Part shown: positions 27,362 to 36,136 of the stretch, one piece after another
How the letters are laid out: every line of letters starts with the position of its first letter
How positions within the stretch are numbered: the stretch's first letter is position 1
Source: Anaerolineae bacterium
GTDB lineage: Bacteria > Chloroflexota > Anaerolineae > Aggregatilineales > Phototrophicaceae
Length of the DNA stretch: 64,000 nt
NCBI GenBank assembly: GCA_022826865.1
Contig: JAJDUC010000001.1
Span: forward strand, 1-64,000
Reading direction: 5' to 3'
Position numbers and translations under genes: made by a program
The notes under the pieces: generated by a model
What the model was told of the DNA's origin: nothing
The model's database searches: none
What the model saw: the letters and a program-made list of their open reading frames with translations, nothing else

Positions 27362-28357
27362 ATGTCGGAGGGATTAACGGCCTGCGTTCCGCGCTTGGCT
27401 AACCAGTCGATACTGGTCATCGGCGATGTGATGCTGGACGAATACATCACCGGTAAGCCGGCGCGCATGAGCCGCGAAGCGCCGGTGCCGGTTTTGGAGC
27501 TTCAGTCGAAACGATACATCGCCGGCGGCGCGGCCAATCCGTCCGCGAATGTGGTCTCGCTGGGCAGCCGGGCGGCGCAGCTTGGCGTCATCGGCGCCGA
27601 CAATGCCGGAAAGCGCCTGGCGCAAATCCTCGAAGATCAAGGCATAGACGCGCGCGCTTTGATAACCTGCGCCGACCGTCCGACCACCGTCAAGACACGC
27701 ATCCTGGCGCAGATGGGCTTGCGTTTTCCACAGCAGGTCACGCGAATCGATACCGTGAATCGCCGGCCCATAGACGCCGCCAGCGAGTCGCGCATCGTCG
27801 CCCTTGTCGAGCAGCGGATTGCCGATGCGGATGCGCTGCTGCTGTCCCATTATCATGGCGGCCTGCTGACAGCGACATTGGTCGCGAAAATCCGCGATTT
27901 ATGCCGGCGAGCCGAGGCCCTGCTGACAGCCGATGTTCAAGGAAACTTCTCCGCCTTCTACGGGCTTGATGTCATCAAGTGCAACGCCGATGACGCCGGC
28001 CGCTATCTCAACCGGAGCCTGGAGACGGATGACGACTTCGCCGACGCCGCCGCCCAACTGCATGAGGATCTGGCTGTCCAAATGACAACGATCATCACCC
28101 GCGGCGGCATGGGCGCAACCTTGATCGCGAAGGACCGCGTCCAACACCTGCCTGCGCCCAAGGTCAGCGATGTCTTCGACACGGTCGGCGCCGGCGATAC
28201 AGCGATTGCGGTGGTCACTCTGGCGCTGGCCGCCGGTATCGCGCCGGCGGAAGCGGTTGCGCTTGCCAATTATGCCAGCGGGATCGTGGTGCGCCACTTG
28301 GGCAACTATGCGCCGTCGCCGGCGGAACTCCTGAGCAGCATCAATGAGGCCTTATGA
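27362..28357 (+). CDS. PfkB-family kinase, heptose-7-phosphate kinase-like (HldE domain I)
   Basis: The 331-residue ribokinase-fold enzyme resembles the kinase half of HldE/RfaE (VIGDVMLDEYITGKPARMSREAPVPV) and ends with the PfkB signature DTVGAGDTAIAVV carrying the catalytic Asp. It would phosphorylate C1 of a heptose 7-phosphate, feeding ADP-heptose synthesis, which fits the GT9 domain upstream. The nucleotidyltransferase half of HldE is absent. GAGGA lies 7 bases before ATG 27362. The 3' end overlaps the convergent VOC gene by 6 bp. Confidence 0.85.
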   Translation: MSEGLTACVPRLANQSILVIGDVMLDEYITGKPARMSREAPVPVLELQSKRYIAGGAANPSANVVSLGSRAAQLGVIGADNAGKRLAQILEDQGIDARALITCADRPTTVKTRILAQMGLRFPQQVTRIDTVNRRPIDAASESRIVALVEQRIADADALLLSHYHGGLLTATLVAKIRDLCRRAEALLTADVQGNFSAFYGLDVIKCNADDAGRYLNRSLETDDDFADAAAQLHEDLAVQMTTIITRGGMGATLIAKDRVQHLPAPKVSDVFDTVGAGDTAIAVVTLALAAGIAPAEAVALANYASGIVVRHLGNYAPSPAELLSSINEAL

Positions 28358-28711
28358 CAGCAATTGTACAAATTCAATCGTATTGCCGTCGGGGTCGGCA
28401 AGCGACGCCACTTTTGCGCCTTTGTACTCGTCAATGGGATTGATCTCGCTGCCGTGATTGGCCAAACCCTTTTCCATCACCGTTTCGATGTCGTCGACCT
28501 CGAAGCGGAATTGCTGACGATTCTGCTCGGCGACCACACCGGCGATCGCATTGGGACAAAGCGTCAACTCCATGTCGCCGATCGCGCCGCCATAAAACTG
28601 CTCGGCGCCGATATGCACCGTCTGCTTAAGGCGCGCGCCGAATACCGCATTGTAGAAGCGCGCCATGTCTTCCATGTGAATGGCGGCAATGGTCAGTCCC
28701 ACCAGTCGCAT
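28352..28711 (-). CDS. VOC-superfamily (glyoxalase-like) protein
   Basis: The 119-residue single-domain protein has the paired beta-alpha-beta-beta-beta modules of the vicinal oxygen chelate fold: MEDMARFYNAVFGARL at the start and a closing LADPDGNTIEFVQ with the metal-ligand Glu. Specific activity (glyoxalase, dioxygenase, or binding) cannot be told. AGGAG precedes the ATG. It overlaps the kinase gene tail-to-tail. Confidence 0.88.
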   Translation of the reverse strand: MRLVGLTIAAIHMEDMARFYNAVFGARLKQTVHIGAEQFYGGAIGDMELTLCPNAIAGVVAEQNRQQFRFEVDDIETVMEKGLANHGSEINPIDEYKGAKVASLADPDGNTIEFVQLLS

Positions 28712-28772
28712 TCCCTTCTCCTTTTCTCTGACGCCGGGCCCGCTTCTTCAGCGCCATAAACTTACAGACAAG

Positions 28773-29195
28773 ATGGATGCGCCAATGTTTTACCCGCCTG
28801 ATGCCCGCAACTTCTTCGAAACCGTCTGGGATATCGTCCAGCAAATCCCGCCCGGCCGGGTCAGCAGCTACGGGCAGATCGCCTCGATGATCCCGCCGGG
28901 CGCGCACATAGAGCCGACGCGCATGAAGAGCCTGGCGCCGCGCTGGGTGGGCACGGCCCTGCGCAAGACGCCGACGGGCCGAAACATCCCTTGGCACCGC
29001 GTTATCAACAGCCAGGGCGGGATCAGCTTCCCCGCCGGCAGCCCCCAAGCGGATGAACAGCGGCGCCTGCTGGAAATGGAAGGCTTGCAATTCGACAGCC
29101 GCGGCCGCGTGGACTTCGCTCAAGTCGCCTGGACGGGACCGGACGAGACATACCTGCGGCGCAACAATCTGCTGCCGCCGCGCGCGCTGAAATAG
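28773..29195 (+). CDS. Alkyltransferase-like protein (MGMT fold, Trp for Cys)
   Basis: The 140-residue protein is the DNA-binding domain of the O6-alkylguanine transferase family: FFETVWDIVQQIPPGRVSSYGQIA, then the active-site region PWHRVINSQG. Trp replaces the alkyl-acceptor Cys of PCHR, the hallmark of ATL proteins, which bind and flag O6-alkylguanine for nucleotide excision repair without repairing it. The C-terminal extension of about 35 residues exceeds typical ATLs. The stop is 4 bases from the convergent nucleotidyltransferase stop. Confidence 0.9.
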   Translation: MDAPMFYPPDARNFFETVWDIVQQIPPGRVSSYGQIASMIPPGAHIEPTRMKSLAPRWVGTALRKTPTGRNIPWHRVINSQGGISFPAGSPQADEQRRLLEMEGLQFDSRGRVDFAQVAWTGPDETYLRRNNLLPPRALK

Positions 29196-29199
29196 ACGG

Positions 29200-30273
29200 C
29201 TAAAACTGCACGTAGCTGTTTTCCGCCAAGACAAAGCGATGCGCGTCCGGCATGTGCGTCGTGGCGGTGACGCGGGCGTTTTCCGCCAGCAGGCTGCGGT
29301 CGATCCGCCCGATGATGTTGCGAATCTCACAATTCTTCATCACGATGCTGGATTCGATCTCGCTGCCTTCCACAACCACATTATCTCCAATTGAGGTGTA
29401 GGGACCGATATAGCTGTCGCGAATGATGGTGTTTTTGCCGATGATGACTGGGCCGCGGATCACGCTGTCGACGATGCGGCTGTTGCGCCCGATCAACACA
29501 CGATGGGACACTTCGCATTCGCCCTCAATTTGATCGCTGTTTTCCGGCGCCGGCGTGTAGGGCAATTCCTCCAGAACCAATTGATTCGCCATGATAATCG
29601 CGTTCGGCTTGCCCGCATCAATCCACCAGCCGCTGAGTTCGTAAGAAGCGACCGGCAAGCCGTCATCGATCAATACTTGAATCGCATCGGTGATTTCCAG
29701 CTCGTTGCGGCCGGAGGGTTTGATGCGCTTTATCGCGTCAAAAATCGAAGAACGGAAGAGATAGACCCCGGCGATCGCCAGATTGGACGGCGGCTCCTGC
29801 GGCTTTTCTACAACGCGTACAATTTTGCCGTTGTCAATTTCGGCGATGCCGAAGCGAGTGGGGTCGGGCACCTTGCCTAGAACGACCGCCGCCTCAGCCT
29901 GGGACTCGGCAAATGACGTGAGCAAGGAAGTCATCTGGTCTTGAAAAATGTTGTCGCCGAGGAAGACCGTGAACGGGTCTTTGCCGACGAATTCATGGCA
30001 TAGGGCGGTCGCATGCGCCAAGCCCCGCTGCTCATCCTGAATGATGTATTCGATATTAACGCCGAGTATTCGGCCGTCTTTGAGATTGGAGACGATGGGC
30101 GAATCCAGGCTGTTGACCACAATGCCGATATCAGTCAAGCCGGCCTTTTTTAAGGCGTCCATCGCATAATTGATCAGCCAGCGGTTCGCCACTGGCACCA
30201 GCGACTTGGGCATCGTGAGGGTCACCGGGCGCAAGCGCGTCCCTTGCCCGGCTGCAAGAATCAATGCCTTCAT
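29200..30273 (-). CDS. Glucose-1-phosphate thymidylyltransferase-like nucleotidyltransferase
   Basis: The 357-residue enzyme has the sugar-nucleotidyltransferase start LILAAGQGTRLRPVTLTMPKSL, the FLGDNIF metal site, and a C-terminal left-handed beta-helix of hexapeptides (about 250-350, IGKNTIIRDSYIGPYTSIGDN). This long form, about 355 residues, is the RmlA-long/StrD type. It would make dTDP-glucose or a similar activated sugar. A perfect 8-bp inverted repeat about 125 bp upstream may be its operator. Confidence 0.92.
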   Translation of the reverse strand: MKALILAAGQGTRLRPVTLTMPKSLVPVANRWLINYAMDALKKAGLTDIGIVVNSLDSPIVSNLKDGRILGVNIEYIIQDEQRGLAHATALCHEFVGKDPFTVFLGDNIFQDQMTSLLTSFAESQAEAAVVLGKVPDPTRFGIAEIDNGKIVRVVEKPQEPPSNLAIAGVYLFRSSIFDAIKRIKPSGRNELEITDAIQVLIDDGLPVASYELSGWWIDAGKPNAIIMANQLVLEELPYTPAPENSDQIEGECEVSHRVLIGRNSRIVDSVIRGPVIIGKNTIIRDSYIGPYTSIGDNVVVEGSEIESSIVMKNCEIRNIIGRIDRSLLAENARVTATTHMPDAHRFVLAENSYVQF

Positions 30274-30396
30274 GCCTCATCTCCCGTTTCAATGCGCCGC
30301 TGTATCGGATAAGCCGCTGGCCCATTATGCTGCCCGAGCCCTGGCCCGTTTCACCGATTGCGGCGAGCGGCTGTGTCATGTCCGCTGTCTTTGAGA

Positions 30397-30417
30397 TCTG
30401 CTAGGCATACTAGCAGA
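30397..30417. promoter_or_regulatory. Perfect inverted repeat upstream of the nucleotidyltransferase gene
   Basis: TCTGCTAG and CTAGCAGA flank a 5-nt spacer. Neither strand has a T-run after it, so an operator is likelier than a terminator. It lies between the methyltransferase stop and the nucleotidyltransferase start. Confidence 0.45.
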
Positions 30418-30456
30418 GGTTGCCAAATCGCGACAGGCGAACGCCGGGGCGTTGCC

Positions 30457-31203
30457 TCAGGATGAGCTGCGCTGGCGCATCACTTCAAAGGCGATGACCG
30501 CGGCCGCCCCAACCGTTCCCAGGGATGGGCCAAAGTCCCGTCCATAAGGGATTAACAGCTGGAGATCAACCGTCTGCAAGAAGGAACGGGTGACGCCCCG
30601 CCGCTCCCCGCCTATCAGCAAAAACAGCGGAAGGGACAAGTCCGCTTGATAAATGGACAGAGCCCGATCGCTTTTGGCGGCCGCGGCGACGGTCAGGCCT
30701 TGCGCGCGAAAGAAAGCGGCGGCGGCGCTTGCGCTCTCCGCAATCGCCAAGGGCAACCGCTCGATGGCGCCGGCGCTGGCTCGGCCCACGATAGCGCTGG
30801 CGCTGGTCCAGTTCCGCGGACGCAAGACGATGCCATCGGCGCCGGCCGCATATAAGGCGCGCGCGGCGCCGGCAAAATTGTAAGGATCTTCAATGCCATC
30901 CAGCATGACAATGAAGGCCGCCCTTTCGGCCGGCAGCAGCTCTTCCAGACGGCAGAAGCGCCTTTCGCCCGTCCGCGCCAGGACACCGCCATGCGAATCG
31001 CCCGAGGCGAGCTGCTGGATCGCGCTCCGCGAGCAATAGGAAACACTGATGCCAGCCGCCTCCGCCTGGCGCTGCAGGCGTTGCAAACGGCGATCGTTTC
31101 GCTTCTGCTCCACAATCAGGACTTCATGAATTTCGCGCCAGCCCGACTGCAGCGCCGCCTGAATCGTCAGGCTGCCTTCGAGGATATTCTCTTCCGCCCT
31201 CAT
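30457..31203 (-). CDS. TrmH/SpoU-family RNA 2'-O-methyltransferase
   Basis: The 248-residue protein has an N-terminal substrate-binding domain and a C-terminal SPOUT knot: motif 1 DPYNFAGAARALYAAGADG, motif 2 IGGERRGV, motif 3 IPYGRDFGPSLGTVGAAAV. The usual Asn of motif 3 (SLNVS) is not seen; the segment reads SLGTVG. It probably methylates ribose in rRNA or tRNA using S-adenosylmethionine. The ATG at 31203 shares a base with the mazG stop (TGATG), so the two are coupled. Confidence 0.85.
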   Translation of the reverse strand: MRAEENILEGSLTIQAALQSGWREIHEVLIVEQKRNDRRLQRLQRQAEAAGISVSYCSRSAIQQLASGDSHGGVLARTGERRFCRLEELLPAERAAFIVMLDGIEDPYNFAGAARALYAAGADGIVLRPRNWTSASAIVGRASAGAIERLPLAIAESASAAAAFFRAQGLTVAAAAKSDRALSIYQADLSLPLFLLIGGERRGVTRSFLQTVDLQLLIPYGRDFGPSLGTVGAAAVIAFEVMRQRSSS

Positions 31204-32660
31204 CACAAACCGAGGCGCTTGCCCGCTTGCCACATGTCTTCCATCTCGTCGAGACTATAGTCCGTGAGCGCTCTGCCACGCTTGGCCGCTTCAGTTTCCA
31301 CATGACGGAAGCGCCGATAAAACTTGGCGTTGACTTCCCGCAGAAGGCTTTCCGGATCATCGACATCCAGCCAGCGCAGCCAGTTGACCAGTACAAAAAT
31401 CAGATCGCCAATTTCCCTGGCTCTGGCTGCGTCAGTGCCGGCGGCGTAAACTTCGGCCAGTTCTTCCTCGACCTTTGATTCGACGCCCGTTATGTCATGC
31501 CAGTCGAAGCCCGCTTTGGCCGCGCGCTTTGAATATTGATGCGCCACAAGCAAAGCCGGCGCCGCGCGGGGAACGCTGTCCAACAAGGATTTGTCCTCGT
31601 CTGCCGTCTTCGCTTTCTCGGCGTCTTTGACTTCTTGCCAGATGCGCGAGAGATGGCGCAGGTCGCCGTCCGTCTCTACATCGCCCCAAACATGGGGATG
31701 ACGGCGTATCATTTTTTCGTTCAGACGCTGCAAAAGGTCCGCCATTGTGAACTCCCCGGCTTCAATGGCGATCTGCGTATGCAAGAGCACCTGCAAGAGC
31801 AAGTCGCCCAGTTCTTCCACCAGCGCCTCGGCATCGTTTTCATCAAGCGCTTCCAGCGCCTCGTAGGCTTCTTCAAGGAGAAAGGGACGCAGCGACTGGT
31901 GTGTCTGTTGGCGATCCCAGGGGCAGCCCTCGGGCGAACGCAGATGCGCGATGATATTCTGGAAGGCTTCGAAGCTGCTCAACGGGTTGATTGGGGGCAG
32001 ATAGAGCGTGGTCATGGCTTCGATCTGGCTGCTGCGATCGATTTCGTAAAGTTTCAACGACTCGACCCGTGCCGCCTCGCCGCCCGCTCCGTGGATCAAT
32101 TTCACTGGAAAATCATCCGCGTATTGATTCATGAGCGTCAGCTTGAGCGCTGAGGCGACCGAGCGGCTGTAGACTTGCGCCAGCAGCGCCGGCAGCGCCG
32201 GATTGAGGGGCGGGTGGTACTGCTCCGCCACAGTCAGGGCATCGTGAATTTGCAGGCCGTCCAGCGCGTCCAGGCCCAGGAGCGCCAGGCAAGGCTCAAT
32301 GAAGCTGATGCCGTGCACGATTTCCACTTGGATGTTGGCGGCGGCAGCGCGCTGGCGGATGCGCGAAACTGTCGCCTCGCCCACGAGCGGGTCGCCCGGC
32401 ACCGCATAGACGACCTGCCCTTCCCGCTGCGCCACAAGAAGTATGCGCTCAGCGATCTCGGCATACACATCTTCAAAGCTATCGAAGGCTTCATAGACCT
32501 CGTCGAAGCTGCGACACTTAATACCTGAGGGCAGATCAGACAGGCCGGGATGATGCGATGTGCGCAAATAAAGCACCTCGGTCCGCCGCAGAACCTCCCA
32601 GGCGCGCATTGAAAGCTGGTCAAGTGATGCCGTCCCCAAGCCTATAATCGTGATCGTCAT
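31203..32660 (-). CDS. mazG: Tetrapyrrole-methylase-like domain fused to MazG pyrophosphohydrolase
   Basis: The 485-residue protein has an N-terminal SAM-dependent methylase-like domain (about 1-215; GLGTASLDQLSMRAW, YAVPGDPLVGEATV) and two MazG domains (about 230-330, SPEGCPWDRQQTHQSLRPFLLEE with the EExxE metal site, and about 375-480). This is the YabN architecture. MazG hydrolyses NTPs, including aberrant nucleotides, to NMP and pyrophosphate. The methylase-like domain's role is unknown. It is translationally coupled to the methyltransferase downstream. Confidence 0.95.
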   Translation of the reverse strand: MTITIIGLGTASLDQLSMRAWEVLRRTEVLYLRTSHHPGLSDLPSGIKCRSFDEVYEAFDSFEDVYAEIAERILLVAQREGQVVYAVPGDPLVGEATVSRIRQRAAAANIQVEIVHGISFIEPCLALLGLDALDGLQIHDALTVAEQYHPPLNPALPALLAQVYSRSVASALKLTLMNQYADDFPVKLIHGAGGEAARVESLKLYEIDRSSQIEAMTTLYLPPINPLSSFEAFQNIIAHLRSPEGCPWDRQQTHQSLRPFLLEEAYEALEALDENDAEALVEELGDLLLQVLLHTQIAIEAGEFTMADLLQRLNEKMIRRHPHVWGDVETDGDLRHLSRIWQEVKDAEKAKTADEDKSLLDSVPRAAPALLVAHQYSKRAAKAGFDWHDITGVESKVEEELAEVYAAGTDAARAREIGDLIFVLVNWLRWLDVDDPESLLREVNAKFYRRFRHVETEAAKRGRALTDYSLDEMEDMWQAGKRLGL

Positions 32661-32679
32661 GCGGTATCAGATCTCGAGC

Positions 32680-33699
32680 TTAATCCAGGAACAGTTCAGT
32701 GACATTGAGATCTTCAAAGGCGCTCAAGCCAAGGGCGATCGTCGTCCAAAGCGGCCACTTGCCGCTGCGCCAGTCTTCCCTCCGCCAGGATCCGATCATC
32801 TCGCCCAGGCGCAGGCCAATCGCCATTCGGTAATCGCGCAGCGCATCTTGATAGCTGTAGTTGCGGATACCGCAGCGCCGCAGTTCGTCCCAATGCCGTT
32901 TGAGAAAGCGCGGCTCTTCGAACCGGCGTTTCGCCGGCAGCCAATGAAATGCGATCATGAAAGCCAGATCTTCCGCAGCGAAGCCCGTCCGCCAATCTTT
33001 CCAGTCCAGGATCCGGCAGGCGTCATGCGAATACAACAGGTTTGCCGGACGAAGATTATTGTGAATCAACGTCAGCGCTTGCCCCGCAAGCAAGCGCTCG
33101 CGGTAAAGGCTCGGCATGCGCCCGGCCACCGCGGCAAAGGCCTTGCGCTGCGCGCTGCTCAATACAATCATGCCGTCCGCCAGGAATTGCTCGTAACCAG
33201 CGCGCTGGCGCGCCAGCTCTTTATCCAGCCGCGCTTCCGTTATCGCCAAGCCAAGTGACTTGCCCAAACGCGCATCTTCCCAAAAGCCGGCATGGATTTT
33301 GGCCAAGGCATCAGCCAACTGCGTCATGTGCCGTTTGGTCGGCGGCTGCGGCTCATGATGCTGCCTGAATCGACTCGACAATCCGGCCATCAAGACATGT
33401 GAGCGATCGGCAGAGATGTCGTAAAACGCATCGTAGGCATGGCTAACGGGCAAAGCAGCGCCGCCATAGGCTCGTTCAATGTCTTTTATGATCTCGCGGT
33501 AGAAGGTCACTTCGCGGTCCGCGTGCGGGCAACCGGGCCGGTACACTTTGAGCACCATGTTCTCAGGCAATTTGCGCGCCATGCCGACGTCGCTGTAGCG
33601 AATGCGCAGGGTATACAGAATCGCCGTCTCGCCTTCATGCCTGCCGATCACACGGAAATCACGCAGGCGAAACTGAGGCGGAAAGCCGCCCTCGCGCAA
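32680..33699 (-). CDS. APH-fold phosphotransferase homologue, catalytic Asp replaced
   Basis: The protein (339 residues from TTG 33699) has the aminoglycoside/choline kinase fold: a VLKVYR strand with the ATP-binding Lys, then HNNLRPANLL where active members read HGDxxxxN, and ILDWKDW in place of IDWED. The catalytic Asp is Asn here, so kinase activity is doubtful. The frame opens 21 codons further upstream: residues of the form SPDSISAEWLSAKLREGG are typical of the family's start, yet no ATG, GTG or TTG occurs there. AAGGA lies seven bases before an ATC at 33750, so an AUC or AUU start is possible. Confidence 0.8.
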   Translation of the reverse strand: MREGGFPPQFRLRDFRVIGRHEGETAILYTLRIRYSDVGMARKLPENMVLKVYRPGCPHADREVTFYREIIKDIERAYGGAALPVSHAYDAFYDISADRSHVLMAGLSSRFRQHHEPQPPTKRHMTQLADALAKIHAGFWEDARLGKSLGLAITEARLDKELARQRAGYEQFLADGMIVLSSAQRKAFAAVAGRMPSLYRERLLAGQALTLIHNNLRPANLLYSHDACRILDWKDWRTGFAAEDLAFMIAFHWLPAKRRFEEPRFLKRHWDELRRCGIRNYSYQDALRDYRMAIGLRLGEMIGSWRREDWRSGKWPLWTTIALGLSAFEDLNVTELFLD

Positions 33700-33943
33700 T
33701 TTGGCCGACAGCCATTCAGCACTGATCGAATCCGGTGACGAAATAAGGATGAGCTTTTCCTTTCAAGCCGCGGCCAATCCATAAAGTCGAATAATCATGA
33801 CTTTGCCCGGCCGGAAGGTCAAGCGGCAAATGCCTGCCGGCGCTGGTCGAGATGCCGCGGCATGTCACCGCCACAGCAAAGCGAAGCAACCAGAGGCCTG
33901 AATGAGCATCCGGCTGCCTTCATGTTCGTTTTGCGGTTCAGGG

Positions 33944-34339
33944 CTAGCGCTTGGTGTACGTGGGCGCCTTGCGCGCGCGCTTGAGGCCGGGCTTCTTGCG
34001 CTCTTTCACCCGCGCGTCCCGCGAGAGGAATCCTTCCCGCTTGAGCGTTCCACGAAGATCGGGATCCACTTTTTCCAGGGCGCGCGCAATGCCCAAGAGA
34101 ATGGCGTCGCGCTGCCCGGTGATGCCGCCGCCGTTGACATGCACGGAGACATCATAACTGCGTTCCTGGCCGATATGAGTCAGAGGCGCCAGGCAAATCT
34201 GCATATCGCCCATGCGCGGCAGGTAATCCATACTTTCTTTGCCATTGATGATGAATCGGCCGGTACCGCCGGGGAAGAGGCGTACGCGCGCCGAAGCCGA
34301 TTTTCGGCGGCCGATCCCTTCATAATACTGTGCTGACAT
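33944..34339 (-). CDS. rpsI: 30S ribosomal protein S9
   Basis: The 131-residue protein ends in the basic tail KKPGLKRARKAPTYTKR that reaches the P-site tRNA, with YYEGIGRRKSASARVRL at the start. It is the last gene of the ribosomal superoperon here, after rplM as usual. Confidence 0.98.
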   Translation of the reverse strand: MSAQYYEGIGRRKSASARVRLFPGGTGRFIINGKESMDYLPRMGDMQICLAPLTHIGQERSYDVSVHVNGGGITGQRDAILLGIARALEKVDPDLRGTLKREGFLSRDARVKERKKPGLKRARKAPTYTKR

Positions 34340-34420
34340 GCATTATCTCCTCAAGTCCTGAAACCCGGGGCGAACAGATCACCGCCGTTCGCCAAGATCC
34401 TTTCGATTAAACGCCCGCGC

Positions 34421-34864
34421 CTAAAGCTCCATGCTCGCCGGCTGCTGCGCCTGATGCGGATGTTCCGCGCCGGCGTAGACTTTCAGTTTCTTGAACATGC
34501 GCCGGCCCAAGGGGCCCTTGGGCAACATGCCCTTGATCGCGTATTTCAACGCGCGATTGGGGAAACGGCTCATCATTTCGCGCAGGGTCATGCTCCGCAA
34601 GCCGCCAGGATAGCCACTGTGCCGATAATAGATCTTCTGGTCCATGCGTTTGCCTGTGACGCGGATCTTGTCCGCATTGACGATGATCACATAATCGCCC
34701 GTATCCAGGTGCGGCGTGAAATAGGGTTTGTGCGTGCCGCGCAGCAGAGGCGCTACCCGGGCCGCCAGGCGCCCCAAGGTTTTGCCCTGCGCGTCCACCA
34801 CCCACCAACGCCGTTCTATCGCGGCGGGCGTGGTGGCATAAGTCTTCTGAATCTGCTGTCTCAT
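34421..34864 (-). CDS. rplM: 50S ribosomal protein L13
   Basis: The 147-residue protein shows the family pattern [30 protein letters not shown], and [18 protein letters not shown]. An early 23S rRNA-binding assembly protein. Its start overlaps the truA stop by 4 bases (ATGA), and rpsI follows after 81 bp. Confidence 0.98.
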   Translation of the reverse strand: MRQQIQKTYATTPAAIERRWWVVDAQGKTLGRLAARVAPLLRGTHKPYFTPHLDTGDYVIIVNADKIRVTGKRMDQKIYYRHSGYPGGLRSMTLREMMSRFPNRALKYAIKGMLPKGPLGRRMFKKLKVYAGAEHPHQAQQPASMEL

Positions 34865-35691
34865 ATACTTTCCTCCAGCGGAGCCTCCGGCGCTACGGAC
34901 TTGCTCACGCGCTTGCTTGTGTCACTAGGGCTCACGGTCGCATATCCCACCGCTTCCAGCGTCAATCCGGTTGGCGGCGCCAGCGCCTTCGTCCTTTCGA
35001 TATCGCGGCTTCGCAATATTTCCCCAAACTGCTCGGGCGAAATCTTGCGACTGCCCACCTGCGCCATCGCTCCGACGAGCCGCCGCACCATGCGATACAA
35101 AAAGGCCGTTCCGCGAATGCGATAGGTATAGATCCGTCCGTATTCGCTCGTTTCTATCTCCCACTGCGACCGAAATATCTGCCGCACTGTGTTCTTGCTA
35201 CCCGCATGCGGCGGCGTTCCAAAGGCAGCAAAATCATGTTCGCCCAGGCAGCATTTTGCCGCCGCTTGCATCCGCCCCAGATCGAGCGTTTGGCCGACCA
35301 ACTCCCAGGCCTGCCGATTCAGGAGAGGATGCCGCACCTCAAGCGAGGCCACGCGGTAGGCGTATTGCCGCCATAGCGCGTCGAACCGCGGATGAAACCC
35401 CTCCTGCCGCCACAGGCGCTGCAGGGCGATTGCGGCGGGCAACTGCGAATTGATCGCTCGCAACAGGTCGTCGTCGCCATGCCTCCATTCAACATCAAAG
35501 GCGACCACTTGCCCGGCCGCATGAACGCCTGCATCGGTTCGGCCCGCCCCGAGCACCCCGCTCGATTGCCCGGTAACTTTGCCTATCGCCGTTTCAAGCG
35601 CCGCCTGAATCGTCGGCGTCGGCGGCGGCTGACGTTGAAAGCCCAGATAGGCGGAGCCGTCATAAGCCAGGATGCCGACGTAACGTTTCAT
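34861..35691 (-). CDS. truA: tRNA pseudouridine synthase A
   Basis: The 276-residue enzyme converts U38-U40 of tRNA anticodon stems to pseudouridine. The catalytic Asp lies in [13 protein letters not shown], with YLGFQRQP near the start and [11 protein letters not shown] near the C-terminus. The position between rplQ and rplM is a common arrangement. Coupled to rplM by a 4-bp overlap. Confidence 0.97.
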   Translation of the reverse strand: MKRYVGILAYDGSAYLGFQRQPPPTPTIQAALETAIGKVTGQSSGVLGAGRTDAGVHAAGQVVAFDVEWRHGDDDLLRAINSQLPAAIALQRLWRQEGFHPRFDALWRQYAYRVASLEVRHPLLNRQAWELVGQTLDLGRMQAAAKCCLGEHDFAAFGTPPHAGSKNTVRQIFRSQWEIETSEYGRIYTYRIRGTAFLYRMVRRLVGAMAQVGSRKISPEQFGEILRSRDIERTKALAPPTGLTLEAVGYATVSPSDTSKRVSKSVAPEAPLEESI

Positions 35692-35705
35692 CGACAGTCA
35701 ACGAT

Positions 35706-36116
35706 CTAGTCGTCGTCCCTTTCGTAATCGACCAGTTCAATCAGCGCCATTTCGGCATTGTCGCCTTTTCGCGTTCCCAAGCGCAACACGCGTGTGTAAC
35801 CGCCGGGACGATCCTCATAAAGGGGCGCCAATTCATCAAATACTTTGCCCACAAGAATCCGATCGTTGTTGAGGCGGCGGGCGACTTGCCGCCGGGCATG
35901 GACGGCGATCAACTGATCGCCCTTTTCATCCGCCTTGGCCAAACCGCGCTTGGCGATCGTGATCAAGCGCTCGGCATGGCCTTGCAAGAACTTGGCCTTA
36001 TGAAAGGTCGTCCGTATACGCCCGTGGATGAAGAGCTGGCTTGCCAGATTCATCCGCAGCGCCTTGCGATGGCTGCCGCTGCGATTGAGTTTCTTTCCGC
36101 GAATTCGATGTCGCAT
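35706..36116 (-). CDS. rplQ: 50S ribosomal protein L17
   Basis: The 136-residue protein starts MRHRIRGKKLNRSGSHRKAL, the diagnostic L17 N-terminus, and ends in an acidic YERDDD tail. It follows rpoA by 20 bp and precedes truA by 14 bp, as part of the alpha operon. Confidence 0.98.
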   Translation of the reverse strand: MRHRIRGKKLNRSGSHRKALRMNLASQLFIHGRIRTTFHKAKFLQGHAERLITIAKRGLAKADEKGDQLIAVHARRQVARRLNNDRILVGKVFDELAPLYEDRPGGYTRVLRLGTRKGDNAEMALIELVDYERDDD

Positions 36117-36136
36117 AAACGCGCCTCGCTTAGCCG

